From positions 348,892-412,891 of the forward strand of contig NZ_JAHZQZ020000022.1 of assembly GCF_019449275.2 (NCBI RefSeq): a stretch of 64,000 bases of DNA, written 5' to 3'. A program made the position numbers and the translations under genes. Below, in pieces: positions 23,735-31,662 of this stretch (its first letter is position 1; each line of letters opens with the position of its first letter). The notes beneath the pieces are model-generated. The model saw only the letters and a list, made by a program, of their open reading frames with translations, searched no databases and had not been told where the DNA came from. The stretch comes from Microbacterium sp. HD4P20. Lineage in GTDB: Bacteria > Actinomycetota > Actinomycetes > Actinomycetales > Microbacteriaceae.

Positions 23735-25324
23735 TCAGAACAGCCGGGCGGAGGTCTCATGCCCGGCGCCTACGCCGGTCGGCCCCGACAGTGCCGCCCG
23801 GCCGCGCGACGTGACGACGATCGAAGCCGATCTGGCGGCCAGGCCCGCGACGGGCGCGCCGCGTGGGGCGTCGTCTTCGGCACGGCCGTCGAGGCCGTGA
23901 ACTCGCAGCAGCGGCCTCACCCGCTTGGCGAGCCATGATCGGTAGGCCTTGGGGGCGTTCGCCGTCATGCCGGGATACAGGCCGCGGTACGACGAGACCA
24001 GCTCCGGATGCTGCTGCTCGAGCCACTGCATGAACCATTGCTTGGCGCCGGGCCTCAGGTGCAGGGCGCCGTAGACGACCCGTGTGGCACCGGCATCCTT
24101 GATGCGGGTGAGCGCATGGTCGATCGCGGCGATGGAGTCGGTGAGGTGCGGGATGATCGGCATCAGGAACACCGTCACGCGGAATCCGGCGTCGGTCGCC
24201 GCGCGGACCGTCTCGAGCCGGGCGGTCGCACTGGGCGTTCCCGGCTCGATGATGTGCTGGAGCTCGTCATCGAACACCGCGATGGAGGTTGAGATCGTGA
24301 TGGGCACGTGGGCGGCGGCATCTTTCAGCAGCGGCAGGTCGCGCCGGATCATCGTCCCCTTGGTGAGGATCGAGAATGGGGTGCCCGATTCGGCGAGCGC
24401 AGAGGCGATGCCGGGCATCAGCTTGTAGCGTCCCTCGGCCCGTTGGTAGGGGTCCGTGTTGGTGCCGAGCGCGACCGGCTCACGCATCCAGGTGCCGCGC
24501 CGCAGCTCTTTCTCGAGCACGTCGACGACGTTCACCTTGACGACGATCTGTGTGTCGAAGTCCTTGCCCGAGTCGAGCTCGAGGTACTCGTGCGTCCCCC
24601 GCGCGAAGCAGTTGTGGCTGATCACCCCGTTGGCGATGAAGTCGCCCGTCGATGTCGTGATGTCGACCATGTCGATCGTCGTGCCGAGGTCTTCGATCGC
24701 GATGACGCGCAGTGGGGCATCCGACTTCACCGCATCGCCGATGATGCCGAGGTCGATCTCCGTGTCGGTGGGGGGTGCGCCGCCCGCCCCGAAGCCGACA
24801 AGCTTGTTGTCGGTTGTGAGATGCGGTCGCTGAGAACCGGGCGGGCCCGGTTGCACGTGCTTCCAGCCCCGCTCGGTCAAGAAGCGGTGGTCTCCGCTCG
24901 CCGTGAGTTCGGTGCCGTCGGCGAGCGTCACCCGGTAGGCGTGCTTGCGAGTGGTCCACTGTGCCGACACCGTTGCACGGACGTAGCGACGGTACGACCC
25001 GTGTCGCTCAGTGCCGATCACCTCGTCACCCGGGCGCACATCACCGATGCGCTTGCTGCGTCCGTCCGCCATCAGCACCTGCGTGTCGGGATCCAGGCAG
25101 TAGACACACGCGTGACTGCAGCCGCGGTAGGGGTTCACCGTCCAGTCGAACGGCATCGCGGAAGAGCTGGGAACGTGGTTCAACGCCGACTTGCAGAGCA
25201 CTTCGTGGAACGTCATGCCGGCGAACTCCGGCGTGGTCACCGACGTGACGAGCCCGTTCAGTTGTTCGAGGCCGGGCAGGGCCGCGGCATCCGCCACTCC
25301 CAGTTCCTGACCCTGCCAACGCAT
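23735..25324 (-). CDS. Intein-containing Rv2578c-family radical SAM protein
   Basis: A 529-codon gene for a radical SAM enzyme interrupted by a 163-residue intein. The extein before it is WTVNPYRGCSHACVY and after it CFARGTHEYLELDSG, so splicing restores the cluster motif CxxxCxYC, where the +1 Cys is itself the third ligand of the [4Fe-4S] cluster. Downstream parts (VALGTNTDPYQRAEGRYK, TKGTMIRRDLPLLK) match the SPL-like Rv2578c group, whose reaction is not known. The ATG at 25324 (MRWQGQELG) is taken as the start. The spliced protein is about 366 residues. Confidence 0.9.
   Translation of the reverse strand: MRWQGQELGVADAAALPGLEQLNGLVTSVTTPEFAGMTFHEVLCKSALNHVPSSSAMPFDWTVNPYRGCSHACVYCLDPDTQVLMADGRSKRIGDVRPGDEVIGTERHGSYRRYVRATVSAQWTTRKHAYRVTLADGTELTASGDHRFLTERGWKHVQPGPPGSQRPHLTTDNKLVGFGAGGAPPTDTEIDLGIIGDAVKSDAPLRVIAIEDLGTTIDMVDITTSTGDFIANGVISHNCFARGTHEYLELDSGKDFDTQIVVKVNVVDVLEKELRRGTWMREPVALGTNTDPYQRAEGRYKLMPGIASALAESGTPFSILTKGTMIRRDLPLLKDAAAHVPITISTSIAVFDDELQHIIEPGTPSATARLETVRAATDAGFRVTVFLMPIIPHLTDSIAAIDHALTRIKDAGATRVVYGALHLRPGAKQWFMQWLEQQHPELVSSYRGLYPGMTANAPKAYRSWLAKRVRPLLRVHGLDGRAEDDAPRGAPVAGLAARSASIVVTSRGRAALSGPTGVGAGHETSARLF
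24611..25099 (-). mobile_element. Mini-intein inserted at the Fe-S cluster motif
   Basis: The intein runs from Cys1 (CLDPDTQVLMADGR) to its terminal VISHN, followed by the extein Cys. Hint-fold blocks are present: an A block at the start, a B block with GDHRFLTERGW, and an F block VDITTSTGDFIANGV. With 163 residues there is no room for a homing endonuclease, so it is an immobile mini-intein. Every residue required for splicing (Cys1, block B His, penultimate His, terminal Asn, Cys+1) is present. Confidence 0.9.
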
Positions 25325-25439
25325 GATTCCATGAGAACAGATCTTCGATGCTCGGTCAAGCCGCACACCTGCCCACCTCGAACATCAGCGGGCTCTCACG
25401 TGAAGCGGGGTTCGCGCGCATCCTGGATCAGGGGTCACA

Positions 25440-26555
25440 ATGGCTAGCGTGACGGCGCCTGGAGAGCCCGAAACTTCCCGGCCGGCCCCCGGTACCCGTC
25501 GTGCCGCGCGCGCGATGCACGACGAGGCGGAGCGCCGTGCCCGCGCCGAGGCGACCGCCCAGCCCGTCACCACACGTCGTGCCGCGCGCGCTGCCGAGCT
25601 GTTCGATCCCGACGCGGTGCACGCCCGCCACGCCCGCCCTCGTACCTGGACCCGTGCCGCCCTCGTAGCCGGGCTCGCCGTCGCGGCGGCACTGCTTGTC
25701 GGCTCGTCAGCGGCTCTCACAGCGATGGTCATCCCGCCGGCCGAAACCGTCGAGGCCACTATGGGGTTCACCGCCGAGCCGCCCGCGGTGGCGCAGCTGC
25801 CCGTGCCTCGGGTCGAGCAGTCGCCGGTGGCCACGGACCTGTGTGCGGTACCCGATTTCGCCGCTGCGCTGCAGTCGGGCGACGACCAAGCCGCGGTCGC
25901 CGCAGCTGGGGGTGGCGAGGCGTTCCGCGCCGCCGTCGTGGCGGGGTCGGCGGGCTGCGTCGACCTCGGGGACTCGGCGCGCGTCTGGACGGTGGTCGAC
26001 AAGCTGCGGCCGGCGTCTCCCATCGACTACCGTCCCTCGGCGCTCGTGATGCCCGAGGGCGTGCGCAACATCGACGGGGGCGCACTGCGCGCGGATGCGG
26101 CAGCCGCCCTCACCTCCCTGGTGACGGCAGCCCGTGATGCGGGCGCCGGCGAGATCGGCCTGGCGAGCGCGTTCCGGTCGTACGAGACGCAGCAGCTGAC
26201 CTACGCCCGTCACGTCGCCGTCCGCGGGCAGCAGGCAGACCAGGTCAGTGCGCGTCCCGGCCACTCGGAGCACCAGCTCGGACTCGGCGTCGACGTCGTC
26301 CCCTGCGCCGGCGCGTGCGGCAGCCTCGACGATCTCGCCGGCACCGCTCAGGGCCAGTGGATCACCGAGCACGCGTGGGAGCACGGCTGGATCGTGCGAT
26401 ACGTCGAGGGTGCGACGCCGGTGACGGGCTATCTTCCCGAGCCGTGGCACCTGCGGTATGTCGGCGCGGAGCTCGCCCGGGCGTACCACGAGGGCGGCTG
26501 GCGGTCGCTCGAGGAGTTCTTCGGATTGCCGCCCGCGCCGGACTACGCGCATTGA
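25440..26555 (+). CDS. M15-family D-alanyl-D-alanine carboxypeptidase (VanY-like)
   Basis: A 371-residue membrane-anchored peptidase. A 65-residue basic, Arg/Ala-rich cytoplasmic lead is followed by one membrane helix (RAALVAGLAVAAALLVGSSA), then an extracellular linker and the M15 zinc domain (about 200-350): SAFRSYETQQ, PGHSEHQLGLGVDVVP (His and Asp ligands) and EPWHLRYVG (Glu base and His ligand). It trims the D-Ala-D-Ala end of peptidoglycan stems. Two Cys in VVPCAGACGSL may form a disulfide. The ATG at 25440 is immediate to a weakly defined promoter. Confidence 0.93.
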   Translation: MASVTAPGEPETSRPAPGTRRAARAMHDEAERRARAEATAQPVTTRRAARAAELFDPDAVHARHARPRTWTRAALVAGLAVAAALLVGSSAALTAMVIPPAETVEATMGFTAEPPAVAQLPVPRVEQSPVATDLCAVPDFAAALQSGDDQAAVAAAGGGEAFRAAVVAGSAGCVDLGDSARVWTVVDKLRPASPIDYRPSALVMPEGVRNIDGGALRADAAAALTSLVTAARDAGAGEIGLASAFRSYETQQLTYARHVAVRGQQADQVSARPGHSEHQLGLGVDVVPCAGACGSLDDLAGTAQGQWITEHAWEHGWIVRYVEGATPVTGYLPEPWHLRYVGAELARAYHEGGWRSLEEFFGLPPAPDYAH

Positions 26556-26668
26556 GCGGAACTGAATTCCATAATTCGTGAGACTCGATGTCGCGGTTCG
26601 GCGTAGGATCGAGCCAGCCGCGGTCGAGAAGAGCCGCGGGCTCGACGAGGAGAGAGGTTTCGCCTGCC

Positions 26669-27832
26669 ATGGAGCGCGATATCTACGACGAGGACCACGA
26701 GGCGTTCCGCGACGTCGTCAAGGAGTTCATCAAGCGCTACGCGACGAACGAGGCGCGCGAGAGGTGGGACGCCGAGGGCGAGATCGACCGGGCGACGATG
26801 CGCGCCGCGGGCGAGTCGGGCCTGATCGGCCTCTCGGTGCCCGAGGAGTTCGGCGGCGCCGGCATGCTGCAGGACTACCGGTTCCGCACCATCGTGAACG
26901 AAGAGGTCATCGGTGCCGGCGCAGGCTCGCTGGCCGGTGCCTTCGGCATCCAGGACGACCTGGCCGTTCCGTACATCGTGCACATGGGTACCCAGGAGCA
27001 GAAGGAGAAGTGGCTCCCCGGCATGGCGACCGGTGAGATCCTCGGCGCGCTCGCGATGAGCGAGCCCGGCGCGGGCAGCGACCTGCGCGGGATCAAGACG
27101 ACCGCGAAGAAGGTCGACGGCGGGTACATCGTCAACGGCGCCAAGACGTTCATCTCCAGCGGCAAGACCGCCGACATGATCGTGACCTTCGTCAAGACAG
27201 GCGAGGGCAACCGCCCCGACGCCTTCAGCCTGCTCATCATCGAGAACGGCATGGAGGGCTTCGATCACGGCAAGAAACTCCACAAGATGGGGTCGCACGG
27301 TCACGACACCGCGGAGCTGTCGTTCAGCGACGTGTTCGTTCCCGAAGAGAACCTCATCAGCGGCAAAGAGGGCCAGGGCTTCATCCAGCTCATGATGAAC
27401 CTGCCGCTCGAGCGCCTCTCGATCGGCATCGCCGCGGCCGCGGCATCCCAGGCCGCGCTGGCGTGGACGGTCGCGTACACGAAGGACCGCGAGGCCTTCG
27501 GTGAGCGCATCATCGACTTCCAGAACACGCGTTTCAAGCTGGCGGATGTCGCGACCACGGTCGATGTCATCTGGGCGTACCTCGACCGGGCGCTGCTGGC
27601 GTACAAGGACGGCAAGCTCTCGGCCGAAGAGGCCGCGAAGGTCAAGTTCTGGACCACCGAGCGCGAGTGGGAGATCCTCGACACCTGCGTGCAGCTGCAC
27701 GGCGGCTACGGCTACATCACCGAGTACCCGATCGCCCGTGCGTTCCTCGACGCCCGCGTCCACCGCATCTACGGCGGCACGAACGAGATCATGCGCGAGA
27801 TCGTCGGGCGCCAGATCGCCGGAAAGCGCTAG
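26669..27832 (+). CDS. Acyl-CoA dehydrogenase, long-chain (ACADL-like)
   Basis: A 387-residue flavoprotein of normal family length. Substrate and FAD signatures are ALAMSEPGAGSDLRGIKTTA and VNGAKTFISSGKTADM; the C-terminal IYGGTNEIMREIVGRQIAGK has Gly where medium- and short-chain enzymes carry the catalytic Glu, as in long-chain dehydrogenase, and the expected alternative base is Glu248 in NLPLERLSIG. It catalyses the first oxidation of fatty acyl-CoA. The ATG at 26669 follows a GAGGAGAGAGG tract; the frame upstream is non-coding. It is monocistronic, closed by a strong hairpin. Confidence 0.93.
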   Translation: MERDIYDEDHEAFRDVVKEFIKRYATNEARERWDAEGEIDRATMRAAGESGLIGLSVPEEFGGAGMLQDYRFRTIVNEEVIGAGAGSLAGAFGIQDDLAVPYIVHMGTQEQKEKWLPGMATGEILGALAMSEPGAGSDLRGIKTTAKKVDGGYIVNGAKTFISSGKTADMIVTFVKTGEGNRPDAFSLLIIENGMEGFDHGKKLHKMGSHGHDTAELSFSDVFVPEENLISGKEGQGFIQLMMNLPLERLSIGIAAAAASQAALAWTVAYTKDREAFGERIIDFQNTRFKLADVATTVDVIWAYLDRALLAYKDGKLSAEEAAKVKFWTTEREWEILDTCVQLHGGYGYITEYPIARAFLDARVHRIYGGTNEIMREIVGRQIAGKR

Positions 27833-27840
27833 TCGATTCC

Positions 27841-27887
27841 GGATGCCGCGGCTCGGGCCTTCTCGACGGCCGAGGGTCGCGGCATCC
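27841..27887. terminator. Hairpin terminator after the acyl-CoA dehydrogenase
   Basis: GGATGCCGCG and CGCGGCATCC form a perfect outer stem, with an inner CTCGG...CCGAG stem. It lies between convergent genes and uses the same GGATGCCGCGG arm as the terminator at 6639. Confidence 0.8.
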
Positions 27888-27906
27888 GTTCTCCCACGCA
27901 GCGGCT

Positions 27907-29286
27907 TCAGCGCGGCAGCGGCTTGCCGGCGAACGGTTTCGGGATGACGGCCGGATCGTTGTGGCGCACACCGCGCCCGCTCGAGATCCAGGCACGCACG
28001 CGCGCCTGGATCTCGGGTCGCTGCAGCGACGCCGCAGAGAAGTCGTGGCTGACGTAGCGCATCGCCACGGCGACCTTCCAGTCCTCGGTCGCCAGCGCGC
28101 CGAGCACGCGACTCTTCGGTGGCGGCGGCGCCTGGACGCCATGGAGAGTGGTTGCCGGGTAGTGCGCGTCGCTGCGCAGCCCGGAGTCGAACACGAAGTC
28201 CAGCGTCGCGCGGAACGACTCCTGGATCCGTCCGGCGAGGCCTGTCGCGTCGTCCGTGCGGGCGCGCGCGACCTCGTCCCGCATCGCGAGCGCCTCGACC
28301 GCGGCGACCGACATGCCCTGCCCGTAGATCGGGTTCAGGGCGAGCACGGCGTCGCCGATCGCGACGAAGCCCTCCGGTCGCGAAGCCATGTCTTCCCATC
28401 GGACCCTCCGCGTGCCCCGGACCTTGAAGGGCTTCGGCTCGCCGACGAACTCGGCCCGTCGGGCGGCCTCCGCCACGACCGGCGTCGTCGCGTCCTCGAG
28501 ATGCGTCAGGAACTCGTCGCGATCGGCCGGTGCCCGCGACGCGTTCTGGGCCAGCGCCACGATCTGGTGCAGCCCGGCGTCGCAGGGGAGCAGCACCGCT
28601 CCGCGCGGATGCGCCGGCGTCGGCGGAGCCAGCACGCCCCGGATGTCGGCGCGCAGAGCATCGGGCGGCAAGCGCACGACGGTGGTGGAGTAGACGATAT
28701 CGCTGACGATCTCGTGCTCGGCCGGCGGCGGGTACCCGAGGTCGGCGATCCACTGCACGGCGTGCGAGGTGCGCCCGGAAGAATCCACCACGAGGTCGGC
28801 GTCGATCATCGACGGCTCGGCTCCGCGCACCGTGACGCCCGTCAGGCGGCTGCGATCGCCCGATGCCTGCAGCCCCGCCACCGTGCCTTGAACGATCGAC
28901 ACGTTCGGGATCACGCGGACCCGCTCGCGCACCGAGCTCTCGAGGACGAGACGACGGATGCCGAAGGTCCAGGCCTCACTCGGGCCCCTGGCCGTCCAGC
29001 CCTGTGAGCTGAAGCTCGCGACATCACGTGTGGAGTCGAACCACGCGGCCCCGGCATCCGCCCATGCCTGCCCGATTCCGGGGAGGAGCTCTTCGAACGC
29101 GTCTTGGCCGATCGCGAGCAGCGCGTGCATCTGCTCACCCTGCGGTACGCCGCGCCGATGGGAGGCGCCGGCCGGCAGCTCGTCGCGCTCGACGATCGTC
29201 ACGCGCGCGAACCGCGGCGCGAGTGCGGCGGCTGACAGGAGCCCGCCGATGCCCGCGCCCACGATCACCGCGTGCTCGAACGCCAT
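27907..29286 (-). CDS. FAD-dependent monooxygenase-like oxidoreductase
   Basis: A 459-residue flavoprotein with the N-terminal dinucleotide motif VIVGAGIGGLLSAAAL (about residues 7-22), an acidic strand end VERDE, and the second FAD motif FVAIGDAVLALNPIYGQGM near residue 310, as in class A flavin monooxygenases and tetracycline-type hydroxylases. A long C-terminal region after about 350 is family-specific. AGGAGG lies 6 nt before the ATG. It is the last gene in line after the ECF/siderophore operon, 70 nt downstream of the S component, so it may be co-transcribed; the gap carries a 15-bp tandem repeat. Substrate unknown. Confidence 0.85.
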   Translation of the reverse strand: MAFEHAVIVGAGIGGLLSAAALAPRFARVTIVERDELPAGASHRRGVPQGEQMHALLAIGQDAFEELLPGIGQAWADAGAAWFDSTRDVASFSSQGWTARGPSEAWTFGIRRLVLESSVRERVRVIPNVSIVQGTVAGLQASGDRSRLTGVTVRGAEPSMIDADLVVDSSGRTSHAVQWIADLGYPPPAEHEIVSDIVYSTTVVRLPPDALRADIRGVLAPPTPAHPRGAVLLPCDAGLHQIVALAQNASRAPADRDEFLTHLEDATTPVVAEAARRAEFVGEPKPFKVRGTRRVRWEDMASRPEGFVAIGDAVLALNPIYGQGMSVAAVEALAMRDEVARARTDDATGLAGRIQESFRATLDFVFDSGLRSDAHYPATTLHGVQAPPPPKSRVLGALATEDWKVAVAMRYVSHDFSAASLQRPEIQARVRAWISSGRGVRHNDPAVIPKPFAGKPLPR

Positions 29287-29303
29287 GCCGCACCTCCTGG
29301 CCT

Positions 29304-29333
29304 CCGGTGCCGCGGCTCCCGGTGCCGCGGCTC
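29304..29333. repeat. 15-bp tandem duplication
   Basis: CCGGTGCCGCGGCTC occurs twice head-to-tail in the short gap between the S component and FAD oxidoreductase genes. Confidence 0.7.
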
Positions 29334-29356
29334 GTCGCGAGCCTAGCGGCGCGCCG

Positions 29357-29905
29357 TCACGAGCCGGGAGTCGCCACGGTCTTCGGGCGACGGCGCGCGA
29401 GCTTCGCCACGCCGGCGGCCTTCAGCCGATCGGCGATGATGATCCCGAGCCACGTGCCGCCGAGGCAGCTGGCCAGCGTGAGGGCGAACAACCCGATCTG
29501 CGCGGGGAGCGCCATCTCCCACAGGTTGAACGACACGGCGGCCAGGACCGGGTAGATCAGTCCGACGAACGCAGCGCCGGCGAAGTACTGCCACGTCTTC
29601 CAGAACCGGTAGAGCACGATGAGGAACGGCAGTTCGGCGAAGAACGCCCACCACAGGTTCGTGAACAGGTAGGGGAAGACCACGAGTCCGGAGATGAGCC
29701 CGACCAGGATGCCGGCCAGCGGCCGCTCGAGCAGGCGCAGCGCGACCACCGCGGGCAGCAGCCAGATGCCGGCGATTCCGGCCGAGATCGGTCCGACGAT
29801 CGCGAACAGCAGGGTTGACAAGCTTGTCGCGCCCCACAGCAGCACACCCCCGGCCACGCCGATGGCGGCGCAGGTCAGCAGATACGACGTCGCCAGGCGG
29901 CTCAT
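29357..29905 (-). CDS. ECF transporter S component 1 (YkoE-like)
   Basis: A 182-residue membrane protein with about five to six helices, opening SRLATSYLLTCAAIGVAGGV. It is the substrate-binding (S) subunit of an energy-coupling-factor importer, closest in style to the YkoE group. Its ATG overlaps the stop of the siderophore-interacting protein gene (ATGA), so it belongs to the ABC-T-reductase operon. It is paralogous to the S component at 33639-34217 (shared LLTCAAIGVA). YkoE proteins are linked to thiamine precursors, but the reductase neighbour and the DtxR-like site point to iron-siderophore or heme; the substrate is open. Confidence 0.85.
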   Translation of the reverse strand: MSRLATSYLLTCAAIGVAGGVLLWGATSLSTLLFAIVGPISAGIAGIWLLPAVVALRLLERPLAGILVGLISGLVVFPYLFTNLWWAFFAELPFLIVLYRFWKTWQYFAGAAFVGLIYPVLAAVSFNLWEMALPAQIGLFALTLASCLGGTWLGIIIADRLKAAGVAKLARRRPKTVATPGS

Positions 29906-30780
29906 GCGTGGGCCTCGGCCGTCATACGCTGCGACTTCGGCGCGGGCGAGGCGGCGCCGACGCGCCAGTAGCCGCAGAAGCTCACGAGATCCTTGGGCAC
30001 ACCGCGCTCGCCGACCAGGTGGCGCCGGGCGTCGGTGGGCAGGGCCTGTTCGCCCACGATGTAGGCGTGGAACGGAGCATCCGGAAGCGTCGCCTCGGTG
30101 AGAGCCTTCAGCGCGAGTGTTCCCGGCTTCACGACCTGCTCGCGAACGATCCATTCGACGGCGAGCCCGGCCGGGCGTACGAAGTCCAGCGCGTCCTCTG
30201 CCGACGGCACCTCGATGATCGCCAGGCCGGTCGCGTCGGCCGGCAGTGACGCGGCGATGCCCGCGATGGCAGGAAGACCGGTCTCGTCGGCGACGAGGAC
30301 GACACGCTCCACGCCGCGGTCGGGGTTGAACGCGAGCCCCTCGTCGATGATCACGACGCTCTCACCCGGCTCGCACGTCTCGGCCCAGCGCGACGCGGGA
30401 CCTGCCGTGCCGTCCGCAGCTGAGCCGTGCAGGACGAAGTCCACGTCGATCTCGGCTGGGAGCGACTCCGCCGTCGCGGGACGGAAGGCGCGCACGGTGT
30501 AGTTGCGCATCACCGGGCGCACGCCGTCGGGGATGCGCAGGTACTTGAGGTAGCCGAACATCTTGTTCGCCTTGGCGGGGAGGCGCTCGAGCCCCTCGTC
30601 GCCGCCGAGCGGCAGGAAGATCCGGAACCACTGGTCGTAGCCCATCGGGCGGAACTGCGAGATCTCGCCGCCGCCGAGGGTCACGCGCATCCAATGCGGT
30701 GAGAGGCGCTCGGTGCGCAGCACGGTCAGATGAACCAGCCCCTGGGTCTCGGGCTTCACGAGTCGACTGGCCTGGGCCAT
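29902..30780 (-). CDS. Siderophore-interacting protein (ferric-siderophore reductase)
   Basis: A 292-residue flavoprotein of the SIP/ViuB family. The N-terminal FAD-binding barrel contains MRNYTVRAFRP (the R-x-Y-T flavin motif), and the C-terminal half has the SIP NAD(P)H-binding segment VLVADETGLPAIAGIAASLP and the family end FCGYWRVG. These cytoplasmic enzymes reduce Fe(III)-siderophores to release iron. GGAGG precedes the ATG at 30780. It lies between the T and S genes of an ECF transporter, which is an unusual partner; siderophore importers are normally ABC type II systems with a binding protein. Confidence 0.93.
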   Translation of the reverse strand: MAQASRLVKPETQGLVHLTVLRTERLSPHWMRVTLGGGEISQFRPMGYDQWFRIFLPLGGDEGLERLPAKANKMFGYLKYLRIPDGVRPVMRNYTVRAFRPATAESLPAEIDVDFVLHGSAADGTAGPASRWAETCEPGESVVIIDEGLAFNPDRGVERVVLVADETGLPAIAGIAASLPADATGLAIIEVPSAEDALDFVRPAGLAVEWIVREQVVKPGTLALKALTEATLPDAPFHAYIVGEQALPTDARRHLVGERGVPKDLVSFCGYWRVGAASPAPKSQRMTAEAHA

Positions 30781-30813
30781 GGGTCCTCCGGGTGTGGGTG
30801 TGCGGTCGGGGGC

Positions 30814-31662
30814 CTAGGCCAGGCCCCAGGGGAACAAGAACGAGAACAATGCGGCCGAGACCGCCCAGAAGAGCACGATGAAGACGACGTCGCGCACGCG
30901 GAACGGCACCAGGTGCCGCTCGGTGCGGTCGGGGTGGGCGCCGAAGGCCCGCGCGTCCATCGCCAGCGCGACCCGCTCGGCATGCCGGATTCCTCCGGCC
31001 AGCAGTGGCACGACATAGCCGAACCAGCGCGCCACGGCCGCGAAGGGGCCGCGGCCGCCGTGCGAGCCGCGCACGCGGTGGGCCTGCCTGATCACGTCGA
31101 GCTCGTGGCGGAACCGGGGCACGAACCGGAACGCCGCGAGTGCGGTGTACCCGATGCGATACGGCACGCGCAACTGCTGCACGGTCGCGCGCACGAGGTC
31201 GGGACCGGTGGTCGAAAGGCCCGCGATCAGGGTGAGCGCGACGATCGCCGCGAGTCGCAGGCCCGTCGCGAAGCCCACCTCGAGCGCGCCGGAGTACAGC
31301 GTCCACCCGCCCAGCTGCCAGACCACGGCGGTGTCGTCGACACGGGAGGCGTCGGTCCACAGCGCGAATCCCGAGCCGATCACGAGCGCACCGAGCGGCA
31401 GCGCCAGCAGCAGCCCCGCGGCCAGCAAGCGGGTGAACCTCACACCAACCAGAAGCACGACGTACGACAGCGCGAGGAAGGCGAGCGGGGTCGCGACATC
31501 CCGGACGAAGATCAGCAGCACCATCGCCGGCAGGGGTGCGGCGAGCTTCGCGAGCGGGTTCAGTCCGTAGAGGAACCGCAGCGGCGAGGCCTCGACGGCG
31601 GGTGCGTACGGGTCGAAGGGCGCTCCCGCCGAGCGGCCGACGGCGGGGTCGGCGACGGTCAT
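30814..31662 (-). CDS. ECF transporter T component (EcfT)
   Basis: A 282-residue membrane coupling protein. Helices lie at about 45-85, 100-120, 135-150 and 255-275; the cytoplasmic coupling region holds the two short Ala-Arg signature helices, AHRVRGSHG and AMDARAFGAHP, that dock into the ATPase grooves. The ATG at 31662 overlaps the stop of the ATPase gene (ATGA), coupling the two. It transmits ATP hydrolysis to the S component. Confidence 0.92.
   Translation of the reverse strand: MTVADPAVGRSAGAPFDPYAPAVEASPLRFLYGLNPLAKLAAPLPAMVLLIFVRDVATPLAFLALSYVVLLVGVRFTRLLAAGLLLALPLGALVIGSGFALWTDASRVDDTAVVWQLGGWTLYSGALEVGFATGLRLAAIVALTLIAGLSTTGPDLVRATVQQLRVPYRIGYTALAAFRFVPRFRHELDVIRQAHRVRGSHGGRGPFAAVARWFGYVVPLLAGGIRHAERVALAMDARAFGAHPDRTERHLVPFRVRDVVFIVLFWAVSAALFSFLFPWGLA

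Noticed and set aside
26543..28753. 736-codon minus-strand frame across the acyl-CoA dehydrogenase
   Set aside because: It overlaps two well-supported genes, one of them antisense and the other in a different frame, and crosses a strong terminator.
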